Below, in pieces: positions 8,107-15,493 of a stretch of DNA of 64,000 nt. The position numbers and the translations under genes are program-made. How positions within the stretch are numbered: the stretch's first letter is position 1; each line of letters opens with the position of its first letter. The notes under the pieces were generated by a model. It was not told the origin of the DNA. It was given only the letters and a program-made list of their open reading frames with translations, and made no database searches. This DNA comes from Formosa sp030427735 (GTDB lineage: Bacteria > Bacteroidota > Bacteroidia > Flavobacteriales > Flavobacteriaceae): assembly GCF_051200825.1 (NCBI RefSeq), contig NZ_CP195158.1:1550001-1614000 (forward strand), read 5' to 3'.

Positions 8107-8237
8107 TTTATCATTACACTTACTCAAGATGTCGTTTTAATATAAAAACAACATCTTTTTTAGTTTTAAAATAGCCTTATCAAACCCGATTTTTACATAG
8201 TGCGGTGAAAAAAACAATAATAACCGCAAATAATGCG

Positions 8238-8270
8238 TCGAATAATTTGTATATTCACCGTATTATTCGA
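8238..8270. promoter_or_regulatory. Inverted repeat abutting the fic start codon
   Basis: TCGAATAAT (8238-8246) and ATTATTCGA (8262-8270) are perfect 9-bp arms with a 15-bp spacer. The right arm ends 5 bp before the ATG at 8276. CGGTGAA/TTCACCG arms (about 8204/8255) form a second, wider inverted pair. This is a likely operator for autoregulation, since the Fic protein has a C-terminal HTH-like region. Confidence 0.5.
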
Positions 8271-8275
8271 ATAAA

Positions 8276-9367
8276 ATGGCAACGTACATACATCATCTTA
8301 AAGCTTGGCCTCATTTTAGTTGGGATGAACAAGCCTTTTTAACCCTATTAGGGGAGGTTAGACATTTACAAGGTAAACTTATAGGTAAGGTAGAACTATT
8401 AGGTTTTGAATTAAAAGACGAGGCTAATTTAGAAACCTTAATACAAGATGTTGTGCAAAGTTCTGAAATTGAAGGGGAAATTTTAAATCCAATACAGGTT
8501 CGCTCCTCAATTGCTACCCGGTTGGGGCTGGAAAACTCTGGAATAGTACATCAAGATAGACATGTCGATGGTATTGTTGAAATGATGCTGGATGCTACTC
8601 AAAATAATAATAAAAGTTTAAATGAAGAACGTTTGTATGGCTGGCATGCTGCTTTATTTCCAACTGGTAGAAGCGGAATGTATAAAATAGAAGTTGGAAA
8701 ATGGCGAACAGGAGCAATGCAGGTGGTTTCTGGAGGTATGGGGAGAGAAGTGGTGCATTATGAAGCCCCAAAAGCAGCACGCATGGATAAAGAAATGGAA
8801 ACTTTTATAAATTGGTTTAATACGGAATCGAAGCTGGATCCTATGCTGAAAGCAGCAATTGCGCATTTATGGTTCGTAACAATACATCCTTTTGATGATG
8901 GTAATGGGCGTATAGCAAGAGCAATTGCAGATATGCAACTCTCAAAGGCTGATGGCGTAAACCAAAGATTTTATAGTATGTCTGCCGAAATCAAAAATCA
9001 ACGAAAATCGTATTACAAAATTTTAGAACAAACCCAAAAAGGTGATCTTGATATAACAGAATGGATCATTTGGTTTTTAGAGTGTTTAAAACAATCCATT
9101 TTCTCTTCTAGTGAGATTATAGATAAAGTTGTCCGAAAACATCAATTTTGGGTTGAAAATGTAGGGTCAATAATTAATAATAGACAGCAGAAAATATTAA
9201 ATATGCTCCTTGATAATTTTAAAGGTAATTTAACAACTTCTAAATGGGCTAAATTAACTAAAACATCTCAAGATACCGCATTAAGGGATATAACAGATTT
9301 GCTCAAAAAAAATATATTAAAGAAAGCAGATACGGGAGGTCGTAGTACACATTATCTTTTAAAATAG
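8276..9367 (+). CDS. Fic family protein adenylyltransferase (class II, self-inhibited)
   Basis: 363 residues. The core Fic motif HPFDDGNGRIAR is complete at 204-215. The autoinhibitory motif (S/T)xxxE(G/N) is present as SSEIEG at 62-67, N-terminal to the core, which defines class II Fic proteins; E66 should block productive ATP binding until relieved. The N terminus (WPHFSWDEQ) matches the DUF4172 cap. The C-terminal ~90 residues (MLLDNFKGNLTTSKWAKLTK...) look like a winged helix. It should AMPylate a protein hydroxyl with ATP; the target is unknown. It is monocistronic, between an XRE-ImmA gene and a HipBST module. Confidence 0.92.
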   Translation: MATYIHHLKAWPHFSWDEQAFLTLLGEVRHLQGKLIGKVELLGFELKDEANLETLIQDVVQSSEIEGEILNPIQVRSSIATRLGLENSGIVHQDRHVDGIVEMMLDATQNNNKSLNEERLYGWHAALFPTGRSGMYKIEVGKWRTGAMQVVSGGMGREVVHYEAPKAARMDKEMETFINWFNTESKLDPMLKAAIAHLWFVTIHPFDDGNGRIARAIADMQLSKADGVNQRFYSMSAEIKNQRKSYYKILEQTQKGDLDITEWIIWFLECLKQSIFSSSEIIDKVVRKHQFWVENVGSIINNRQQKILNMLLDNFKGNLTTSKWAKLTKTSQDTALRDITDLLKKNILKKADTGGRSTHYLLK

Positions 9368-9848
9368 TTTAGAGAGAATTAAACTTTATCCAAAAGTGTT
9401 AGATTATTTATTTAAAAGTTGATAACGCGATCTAAGGCATCATCTGCTTTTTTGTCGACAAATTTTATTAAAACTAAAAATATTTGCTTTATACCTGAAT
9501 GGAAAATAAATCGAAAAATTAGATTAATAAGGTCAATTTAAAAGTCATAAGATTACTTTTGTAGGTTTATTTTTGATTAAAAATAGCTACATACTTATCG
9601 TTATCCATAGTTATAGCACTTTGAATTGTGTTTTCTTGGTTTTAAGCCTTAAGGACAGTGGTACTTAACATTACTGTTAGGAGCAATAAATTGTTACAAA
9701 GACTTTTTATAATATGGGTTTGATAGTTGTTATTGAATCGCAATGAAAACCAAAATAAATAGAATTGACAAAATGAGGCTTTCATTAAAGTGATTTAAAG
9801 GTTGGTAGTGGATTGTTTTTCGTTTATGATTATAGAGTTTTTTTATGT

Positions 9849-9868
9849 TAGTGCGGTATGTTGCACTA
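9849..9868. promoter_or_regulatory. Upstream hipB operator (O1)
   Basis: TAGTGC (9849-9854) and GCACTA (9863-9868) are perfect arms with an 8-bp spacer. This is the same GTGC-N8-GCAC geometry as the downstream site, and the N8 spacing also matches the known E. coli HipB operator layout. Confidence 0.6.
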
Positions 9869-9900
9869 TTTATTGCATTCTGATAAATTTGAATCAAAAC

Positions 9901-9936
9901 ATACTAAAAAGTGCTTTATTTTGCACTTTTTAGTAT
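9901..9936. promoter_or_regulatory. Downstream hipB operator (O2), 14-bp perfect arms
   Basis: ATACTAAAAAGTGC (9901-9914) and GCACTTTTTAGTAT (9923-9936) are perfectly complementary with an 8-bp spacer. The site lies just upstream of the likely -7 element TATATTTG (9955-9962), where a bound repressor would block RNA polymerase. Its centre is exactly 60 bp from that of the upstream site. Confidence 0.7.
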
Positions 9937-9981
9937 AAATGTGAGAAATATCCTTATATTTGTAATTAAAAGAGCCATATA

Positions 9982-10191
9982 ATGCACTTTGAAAGGTTAG
10001 TAGAAATAATAAAAAAACGGAGAGAAACACTTCAAGTCACTCAGGAAATGTTAGCTGATATTTCTGGAGTTGGACTTCGTACATTGAAGGCCTTCGAGAG
10101 TGGAAAAGGAAATCCTACCGCAGAAACATTAACCAAGCTGGCTAATGCTTTGGGATTGGAACTTACTTTTAAGGTTAAATTAAAAGAATAG
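9982..10191 (+). CDS. hipB: HipB-like XRE antitoxin/repressor
   Basis: A 69-residue protein that is almost entirely one XRE helix-turn-helix (VTQEMLADISGVGLRTLKAFESGKGNPTAETL). In HipBST modules HipB binds operator DNA and contributes to repression and complex formation. It is followed after 3 bp by the hipS-like gene. The two palindromes upstream are its probable binding sites. It is shorter than E. coli HipB (88 aa) and lacks the long C-terminal tail. Confidence 0.88.
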   Translation: MHFERLVEIIKKRRETLQVTQEMLADISGVGLRTLKAFESGKGNPTAETLTKLANALGLELTFKVKLKE

Positions 10192-10194
10192 TAA

Positions 10195-10518
10195 ATGAGA
10201 GAAGGAGGGGTGTTTTATAAAAATGAGTTAGCAGGTAAAATAAGGCAATTAGATAACGGTAGTTTTGTTTTTCGCTATGAAGATGGTTGGTTTTTAAATA
10301 CAGATAAACCCGCTATAAGCCTAACTTTGCCTAAGAAAAAACAAGAATATCATTCAGAGTTTCTTTTTCCTTTCTTTTATAATATGCTTCCAGAAGGGAG
10401 AAATAAACAAGTGGTTTGTTTTAATTTAAGGATTGACCCCAACGATTATTTTGGGTTATTACTTTCAGTCGCTAATAATGATACCATAGGAGCTGTAAAA
10501 GTTAAAAGAGAGAGTTAA
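10195..10518 (+). CDS. hipS: HipS-like antitoxin (detached HipA N-terminal subdomain)
   Basis: A 107-residue protein equivalent to the N-subdomain 1 that is fused to the kinase in ordinary HipA (GKIRQLDNGSFVFRY, SLTLPKKKQEY, LFPFFYNMLPEG). In the three-gene HipBST systems of E. coli O127 and Legionella this piece is a separate gene and acts as the antitoxin. Its stop codon is directly followed by the start codon of the kinase gene, so this is a true split rather than a frameshift: stop, start and spacing are all clean. The name is given by architecture and gene order. Confidence 0.85.
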   Translation: MREGGVFYKNELAGKIRQLDNGSFVFRYEDGWFLNTDKPAISLTLPKKKQEYHSEFLFPFFYNMLPEGRNKQVVCFNLRIDPNDYFGLLLSVANNDTIGAVKVKRES

Positions 10519-11502
10519 ATGAATTTACCAGAAATACAATATTGCCCAGGTACTTTAAAGCATGGGTATTCGGCATATAGTAATTTAACGTTAAGGCAAC
10601 TTTTTAATGGAAAAAAGGTAAGCCCTATTATTTCTTATAATTCACCAACAAGTCATGTTGATACAGAATTATTTAGCGACAATCAAATGCAGATGTCTAT
10701 TTCTGGAGTACAAGAGAAATTTTCTGTAGTATTGGATAAAAATGTAATACGTTTAACCAAGGAAAATGAACAAGGCACGTATATTTTAAAGCCTATACCC
10801 AATGTGGGTAAGAACCCTGATCAAATGCCAGCCAACGAACATTTAACGATGCAGATTGCGTCTCAGGTGTTTGGAATAGAAACGGCTAGCAACGCTTTAA
10901 TGTTTTTCAAAAATGGAGAGCCTGTATATTTAACTAAGCGTTTTGATGTAAAGGAAAATGGAGAAAAATTGGCACAAGAGGATTTTGCCTCTTTAGCAGG
11001 CAGGACTCCTCAAACCCATACCGAGAATTATAAATATCTAGGGAATTATTTAGAGCTATTTCAGATTCTTAAAACCAATGTTCCTGCATACCAAATAGAG
11101 GCCATTAAATTGTTTAGGCTTATACTCTTTAATTATTTAGTAAGTAATGGTGATGCTCATTTTAAAAATTTCTCATTGATAGAGACACCTCTTGGAGATT
11201 TTAAATTAAGTCCTGCTTATGATCTATTAAATAGTAGAATTCATATTGATGATAGGGATTTTGCACTTGAGGATGGACTGCTGCCTTCTAATTTGAACAG
11301 TGGAAAAGTTAAAGAACAATTTTTTAAACTTGGTGAATTATCGGGTATTGCGGATAAGCAAATTTTAAAAGTATTTGAAAGTATGACAAGTCACCAAGAT
11401 AAAGTTCTAAAATTAATAGAGGCTTCTTATTTAATTGATAAATTGAAACGTAATTATAAACAAGCTTATCGAAAAAGACTTAAAAAGCTGCTGAGAGAGT
11501 AG
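10519..11502 (+). CDS. hipT: HipT-like Ser/Thr kinase toxin (short HipA)
   Basis: A 327-residue HipA-fold kinase lacking the N-terminal subdomain. Visible motifs are the Gly-rich loop SISGVQEKF (S60, S62), catalytic NGDAHFKN (210-217, D212 as base, N217 metal ligand) and the metal-binding Asp in SPAYDLL (D235). Two serines in an SIS loop are the reported autophosphorylation positions in HipT proteins. HipA/HipT kinases phosphorylate aminoacyl-tRNA synthetases and stop growth. It is the third gene of the operon hipB-hipS-hipT. No intact terminator is obvious after it. Confidence 0.9.
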   Translation: MNLPEIQYCPGTLKHGYSAYSNLTLRQLFNGKKVSPIISYNSPTSHVDTELFSDNQMQMSISGVQEKFSVVLDKNVIRLTKENEQGTYILKPIPNVGKNPDQMPANEHLTMQIASQVFGIETASNALMFFKNGEPVYLTKRFDVKENGEKLAQEDFASLAGRTPQTHTENYKYLGNYLELFQILKTNVPAYQIEAIKLFRLILFNYLVSNGDAHFKNFSLIETPLGDFKLSPAYDLLNSRIHIDDRDFALEDGLLPSNLNSGKVKEQFFKLGELSGIADKQILKVFESMTSHQDKVLKLIEASYLIDKLKRNYKQAYRKRLKKLLRE

Positions 11503-11819
11503 TGGACTTTCAAGAAAAAAATATTGAAAATATTTGATTGATTTTGACCCGTATTACGACTTATTATCCAGAAATTAGAAAAAATATTGACAGTCTTAAA
11601 AAATAGTTTGAAAATTTGTCCCCCATTTGTATCTCAAAGGCTGTAAATCCCTATTAATTAAGCAAAGTTACTTCCTGTATCGGAAAGTAATCCAAATTCT
11701 TTACCATTCTTAAAAAAAAACACATTATCGAAATTATAGACCTTATATCGATTGCTTATATCTAGAGCACGCTTAGTTTTATAAAACATTTATATTTACT
11801 AGGTAATTGCTATTAATCC
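11503..11819. other. 317-bp intergenic region at the island/core boundary
   Basis: No plus-strand gene. A 43-codon minus-strand ORF (11658-11789) looks protein-like and is listed separately. The region marks the change from accessory genes on the left to core polysaccharide and lipid genes on the right. Confidence 0.5.
11658..11789 (-). CDS. Small ORF or gene remnant, unknown
   Basis: 43 codons from ATG to TAA. The predicted peptide (containing YKVYNFDNVFFFKNGKEF and ending LLSDTGSNFA) has a balanced, strand-like composition rather than the low-complexity look of random AT-rich DNA. No family is recognised. It could be the C-terminal remnant of a larger protein or a genuine short gene. No promoter was recognised. 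Confidence 0.3.
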   Translation of the reverse strand: MFYKTKRALDISNRYKVYNFDNVFFFKNGKEFGLLSDTGSNFA

Positions 11820-13205
11820 ATGCCGAAACATCGCATATCTTTCAACATTTCGGAACGAAAGATTTTATTGCGCATTGCCGATATCTTTATGGTATTGGTT
11901 GTGCTATTTGCTTTAAGTTCTTGTTTTGATTTCGAATATTTTACGATTACCAATAAAAACTGGTCTTGGGTTTTTGTTTTGGTGCTTTATATAACTGTTT
12001 TTGGAACTGTATTCGAAATTTACGACTTACGTAAATCCAGTGCTTTCGAATCTACTTTACCTAATGTTTTTATGACCGCAATGGTAGTGGTTGGCTTTTA
12101 TTTGTTAACACCTTATTTTACACCTTTTTTACCAGAAAAACGTATTCAAATCCTCTTCTTCTTTTTAGGAATTTTAGGGGGAATTTTACTATGGCGAGTA
12201 GCTTATATCACGCTAATTTCTAGTCCGCGGTTTTACAAGCATGTATTGCTGGTAGGTGAACCAGAGCATATCGACGAGATAGTATCTTCATTTAAAGCAG
12301 TAGATCCTAATTATAATATAGTAGGGTTTATTAATTGTAATCCGAAACACCCAACCACGCCGCAATTGGCAGTTTCATACCTGTCATCAGATCTTAGCTA
12401 TATTATTGAACAACAAAATGTGTCCGAAATTATAGTGGCTACGTATAATTCGGAACTCATTACGCCAACTTTGTACCAAGAGCTTATGGGCTTGTTAGAG
12501 CAAGGGTTTCCTATAAAAGAATATACCCAGGCTTTTGAAGACATGACCTACCGGATTCCCGTACACTATTTAGGTAAGGATTTTTATAAATATTTTCCGT
12601 TTAGCCGAAACAATCAAAATAAACTGTATTTGTTACAGCGTTGGATTTTTGATGTGCTTTTCGCCTTGGCAGGCTGTGTATTAGGAATTTTAGTGCTGCC
12701 TTTAGTGCTTGTAGGAAATTTTTTAGGTAATCGTGGTCCCTTATTTTATAAACAAGAACGCGTGGGGCGACACGGACAATTATTTTCTATAATCAAATTT
12801 AGAACCATGATTGTGAATGCCGAAGCCCAAGGTGCTGTTTGGGCTACTAAAAACGATAAACGGATTACTGCTTTTGGTAAATTTTTAAGACTTAGTCGAT
12901 TAGATGAAATTCCGCAATGTATTAATATTTTAAAAGGTGATATGAGTTTGATAGGGCCACGCCCAGAACGCCCTAAATTTGTAAAAGAATTGGCCGAAGT
13001 TATTCCGTTTTACGAAGCCCGACACATGATAAAACCAGGTATTACTGGTTGGGCGCAAGTTAAAGTAAGGTACGGGGAAACGGTTGCCGATAGCCTTCTA
13101 AAGCTTCAATACGATTTGTTTTATATAAAACATCGCAGTTTTTTTATAGACCTTAATATTATGGTAAAAACAGTTACTGCCGTTATCTTTTTTAGGGGGC
13201 AGTAG
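11820..13205 (+). CDS. Polyprenyl-phosphate sugar-1-phosphate transferase (WcaJ/WbaP type)
   Basis: 461 residues. The N-terminal ~140 contain four hydrophobic segments. A Rossmann-like cytosolic region follows (VLLVGEPEHIDEIV, residues ~140-240), then one more membrane segment (~275-300). The C-terminal bacterial sugar transferase domain has KFRTM, the LSRLDEIPQ-N-L-GDMSLIGPRPE block and a proline/aromatic-rich end. The enzyme attaches the first sugar phosphate to undecaprenyl phosphate at the inner membrane and starts exopolysaccharide or capsule repeat synthesis. It stands alone, without glycosyltransferase neighbours. The sugar cannot be told from sequence. Confidence 0.9.
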   Translation: MPKHRISFNISERKILLRIADIFMVLVVLFALSSCFDFEYFTITNKNWSWVFVLVLYITVFGTVFEIYDLRKSSAFESTLPNVFMTAMVVVGFYLLTPYFTPFLPEKRIQILFFFLGILGGILLWRVAYITLISSPRFYKHVLLVGEPEHIDEIVSSFKAVDPNYNIVGFINCNPKHPTTPQLAVSYLSSDLSYIIEQQNVSEIIVATYNSELITPTLYQELMGLLEQGFPIKEYTQAFEDMTYRIPVHYLGKDFYKYFPFSRNNQNKLYLLQRWIFDVLFALAGCVLGILVLPLVLVGNFLGNRGPLFYKQERVGRHGQLFSIIKFRTMIVNAEAQGAVWATKNDKRITAFGKFLRLSRLDEIPQCINILKGDMSLIGPRPERPKFVKELAEVIPFYEARHMIKPGITGWAQVKVRYGETVADSLLKLQYDLFYIKHRSFFIDLNIMVKTVTAVIFFRGQ

Positions 13206-13220
13206 TAGTTTAGCATTAAT

Positions 13221-13357
13221 TCATTGGTCTCAGTCGTTAGTTGAAACTATGCACTTTTAGTGCAGGACTGTCTGTTTCTATAAATATCTTTCCGCCACGA
13301 ATGCACTAATATTTGACATAGTTTTTATAGAAATATTGATGTATTTGTGGTTAAAAC
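13221..13357. repeat. Dispersed repeat, copy 1 (partner at 45433-45573)
   Basis: About 137 bp closely related to a segment at 45433-45573. Shared blocks include CATTGGTCT, AGTCGTTAGTT, AAACTATGCACTTTTAGTG, CAGTTTCTATAAAT-type and ACGAATGCAC. No ORF is conserved between the copies. A short perfect inverted repeat, CTATGGACTT/AAGTCCATAG, follows at 13395-13415. Confidence 0.75.
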
Positions 13358-13442
13358 GAACACAAATAATCGGACTTTCAGTCTGTTTTTAAACCTATGG
13401 ACTTGAAGTCCATAGTGGTTTAATTCAAATTAAATTGACTTT

Positions 13443-14207
13443 TTAGTACGATCCTTTTATAACGACATCTAACATAGACATGATGACGTAGAGCAAAATG
13501 ATACACGGAATCGCAGCAAATTTTAATACAATTAGCAGTACAATACTCAGTAAAATGAAGATGTAACGTGTGGCATTCGATTTAAAATCCCAAGTTTTAA
13601 ACTTTAAGGCAAATAATACAATTGGGGCATTTAATAAAATGGTACTTACTATAGTTAAGGCTATCAAAACCCCTTTGTTTAAAATGATGGAATTCATGAT
13701 ATCGCTATGCTGTAATTCTAAAATAAGAGGAAGCGATAAAATTAAAAGCGCGTTAGCAGGTGTAGGTAAACCTTTAAAATAGTTTTGTTGTTCGTCGTCT
13801 AAATTAAATTTTGCCAAACGGTATGCAGACGATAAAGTAATGCAAAATCCAATTATAGGTAATATCGAGGGCATAATGGCTTCACCACTAAAAAAGGCAT
13901 TCCAGGCGCCTTCTTCTGTGGTTAATTCTGGTTTGCTTATGGTTAAATTTAATAATTTATACATTACAATACCAGGTACCAAACCACTGGTAACCATATC
14001 GGCAAGAGAGTCTAATTGTAAACCTAATTCCGAAGATACTTTTAATGCACGTGCTGCAAAGCCATCAAAGAAATCGAAGAAAATACCGCCAAAAACAAAC
14101 ACAGCTGCAGCAATAAAATGATTATGAACGGCAAAAACTACCGCTATACATCCGCAAAATAAATTTAGTAGAGTAAGTGCATTCGGCACATGGTTTTTTA
14201 TAGACAT
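13443..14207 (-). CDS. pssA: CDP-diacylglycerol-serine O-phosphatidyltransferase
   Basis: A 254-residue membrane protein with the complete CDP-alcohol phosphatidyltransferase signature D45-x2-D48-G49-x2-A52-R53-x8-G62-x3-D66-x3-D70. About eight hydrophobic segments cover the rest. It joins CDP-diacylglycerol to an alcohol. Phosphatidylserine synthase is the best fit for a Bacteroidota protein of this length, since phosphatidylethanolamine is made from phosphatidylserine. It is convergent with the sugar transferase gene and divergent from the PorV-like gene. Confidence 0.88.
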   Translation of the reverse strand: MSIKNHVPNALTLLNLFCGCIAVVFAVHNHFIAAAVFVFGGIFFDFFDGFAARALKVSSELGLQLDSLADMVTSGLVPGIVMYKLLNLTISKPELTTEEGAWNAFFSGEAIMPSILPIIGFCITLSSAYRLAKFNLDDEQQNYFKGLPTPANALLILSLPLILELQHSDIMNSIILNKGVLIALTIVSTILLNAPIVLFALKFKTWDFKSNATRYIFILLSIVLLIVLKFAAIPCIILLYVIMSMLDVVIKGSY

Positions 14208-14398
14208 ACACAGTTAGTTTATGTAAAAATACTAAAGAATTATGGTCTAAAACAAACACTAATTTAAAAATAACACAATATGCAGCCAAATTTTAAGTTA
14301 GATAAGGAAGATTACATACATCTATATGAAGCATACCAAGGCGAGTAGTAAATAAAGTTTTTACACCGTTAAAATAATCTGCATATTTGTAAAAAAAA

Positions 14399-15475
14399 TT
14401 GACATTGAGGATATTAATAACAACCTTTTTTGTTTTAAGTACTACCGTGGTGTTTGCCCAAGCTGCCCGAAAATATTCTAACGAATTCATGAATATTGGG
14501 GTAGATGCTAAAGCCTTAGGAATGAGCCATTCGGTTACCGCACAAACCAACGATGTAAATGCAGGGTATTGGAATCCGGCCGGATTGGTACATTTAGACG
14601 ACAACCAAATGGCCTTGATGCATTCCAGTTATTTTGCCAATATAGCTAATTACGACTATCTGGCTTATGCCATGCCTTTAGATAAAAAGAGTGCTGTTGG
14701 GATATCTTTAATTCGGTTTGCTGTAGATGATATTTTAGATACGACACAACTTATAGACGACGAAGGTAATATTAATTACGACAGAATCGAGCTGTTCTCT
14801 ACAGCCGATTACGGCTTAACATTTTCGTATGCCCATAGTTTACCTTTAGATGGCTTAAATTACGGTATAAACGCGAAGGTTATTAGACGTATAATTGGCG
14901 ATTTTGCGAATTCTTGGGGGTTTGGTTTAGACGCTGGAATACAATTTGAACGCAATACATGGAAATTCGGACTTATGGCGAGAGATATTACAACTACGTT
15001 TAACGCTTGGCAAATCGACGAAGAGAAGTTTCAGGATATCCAAGATGCCGTTGAAGGTCAAAATCAAGACTTGCCAGAAACTACCGAGATTACGATTCCT
15101 AAGCTACAATTTGGTATTTCTAAAACTTTTGTTTTTCATTACGATTATACCTTAGAAACCGCAGTAGATCTTCAATTTCGTTTTGAAGAAAATAACGACA
15201 TAATTTCGTCTTCTTTTGTAAGCATTAATCCCGCTTTTGGTTTTGAGTTTGGTTATTTAGATATGGTGTATTTACGCGGTGGTATGGGGAACTTTCAAAA
15301 CGAATTGCAATTAGATTATTCAGAACAGGTTACTTTTCAGCCTAGTTTTGGTGTTGGGTTTAATTATAAAGGCATACAAGTAGATTATGCGTTTACGGAT
15401 ATAGGCGACCAAAGTGTGGCCTTGTACTCGAATGTATTTTCCTTAACCATGGATTTTAGTATCTTTAGACGGTAA
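14399..15475 (+). CDS. PorV/PorQ-family outer-membrane beta-barrel protein
   Basis: About 358 residues with a signal peptide (LITTFFVLSTTVVFAQAA) and the family hallmark NIGVDAKALGMSHSV...WNPAGL near the mature N terminus, followed by beta-barrel strands with alternating aromatics. PorV/PorQ/LptO relatives are FadL-like barrels, some of which serve type IX secretion. No other T9SS gene is here, so a secretion role is inference. Start is uncertain: TTG at 14399 or TTG at 14405; the latter gives the cleaner signal peptide. A near-consensus -7 box (CATATTTG, about 14381-14389) leaves only a very short leader. Confidence 0.8.
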   Translation: MTLRILITTFFVLSTTVVFAQAARKYSNEFMNIGVDAKALGMSHSVTAQTNDVNAGYWNPAGLVHLDDNQMALMHSSYFANIANYDYLAYAMPLDKKSAVGISLIRFAVDDILDTTQLIDDEGNINYDRIELFSTADYGLTFSYAHSLPLDGLNYGINAKVIRRIIGDFANSWGFGLDAGIQFERNTWKFGLMARDITTTFNAWQIDEEKFQDIQDAVEGQNQDLPETTEITIPKLQFGISKTFVFHYDYTLETAVDLQFRFEENNDIISSSFVSINPAFGFEFGYLDMVYLRGGMGNFQNELQLDYSEQVTFQPSFGVGFNYKGIQVDYAFTDIGDQSVALYSNVFSLTMDFSIFRR

Positions 15476-15493
15476 TTACTAGGTTTTTATTTT

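Larger units (their letters stand above)
9368..9981. other. 614-bp intergenic region upstream of hipB
   Basis: From 9368 to about 9845 I see no convincing gene. A minus-strand reading near 9419-9520 ends in a protein-like tail (KFVDKKADDALDRVINF) with no start and may be a remnant. The last ~135 bp carry the two hipB operators and the -7 box TATATTTG (9955-9962). Confidence 0.5.

Noticed and set aside
9419..9520. Minus-strand peptide tail KFVDKKADDALDRVINF upstream of hipB
   Set aside because: It looks like the end of a protein but has no start codon, and the upstream residues are low-complexity hydrophobic. At best a remnant; not enough to annotate.
10195..11502. hipA disrupted by a frameshift or nonsense mutation
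   Set aside because: The stop and the next ATG are adjacent and in good context, both pieces have full-domain boundaries, and the kinase lacks nothing. The split matches the known HipBST layout.
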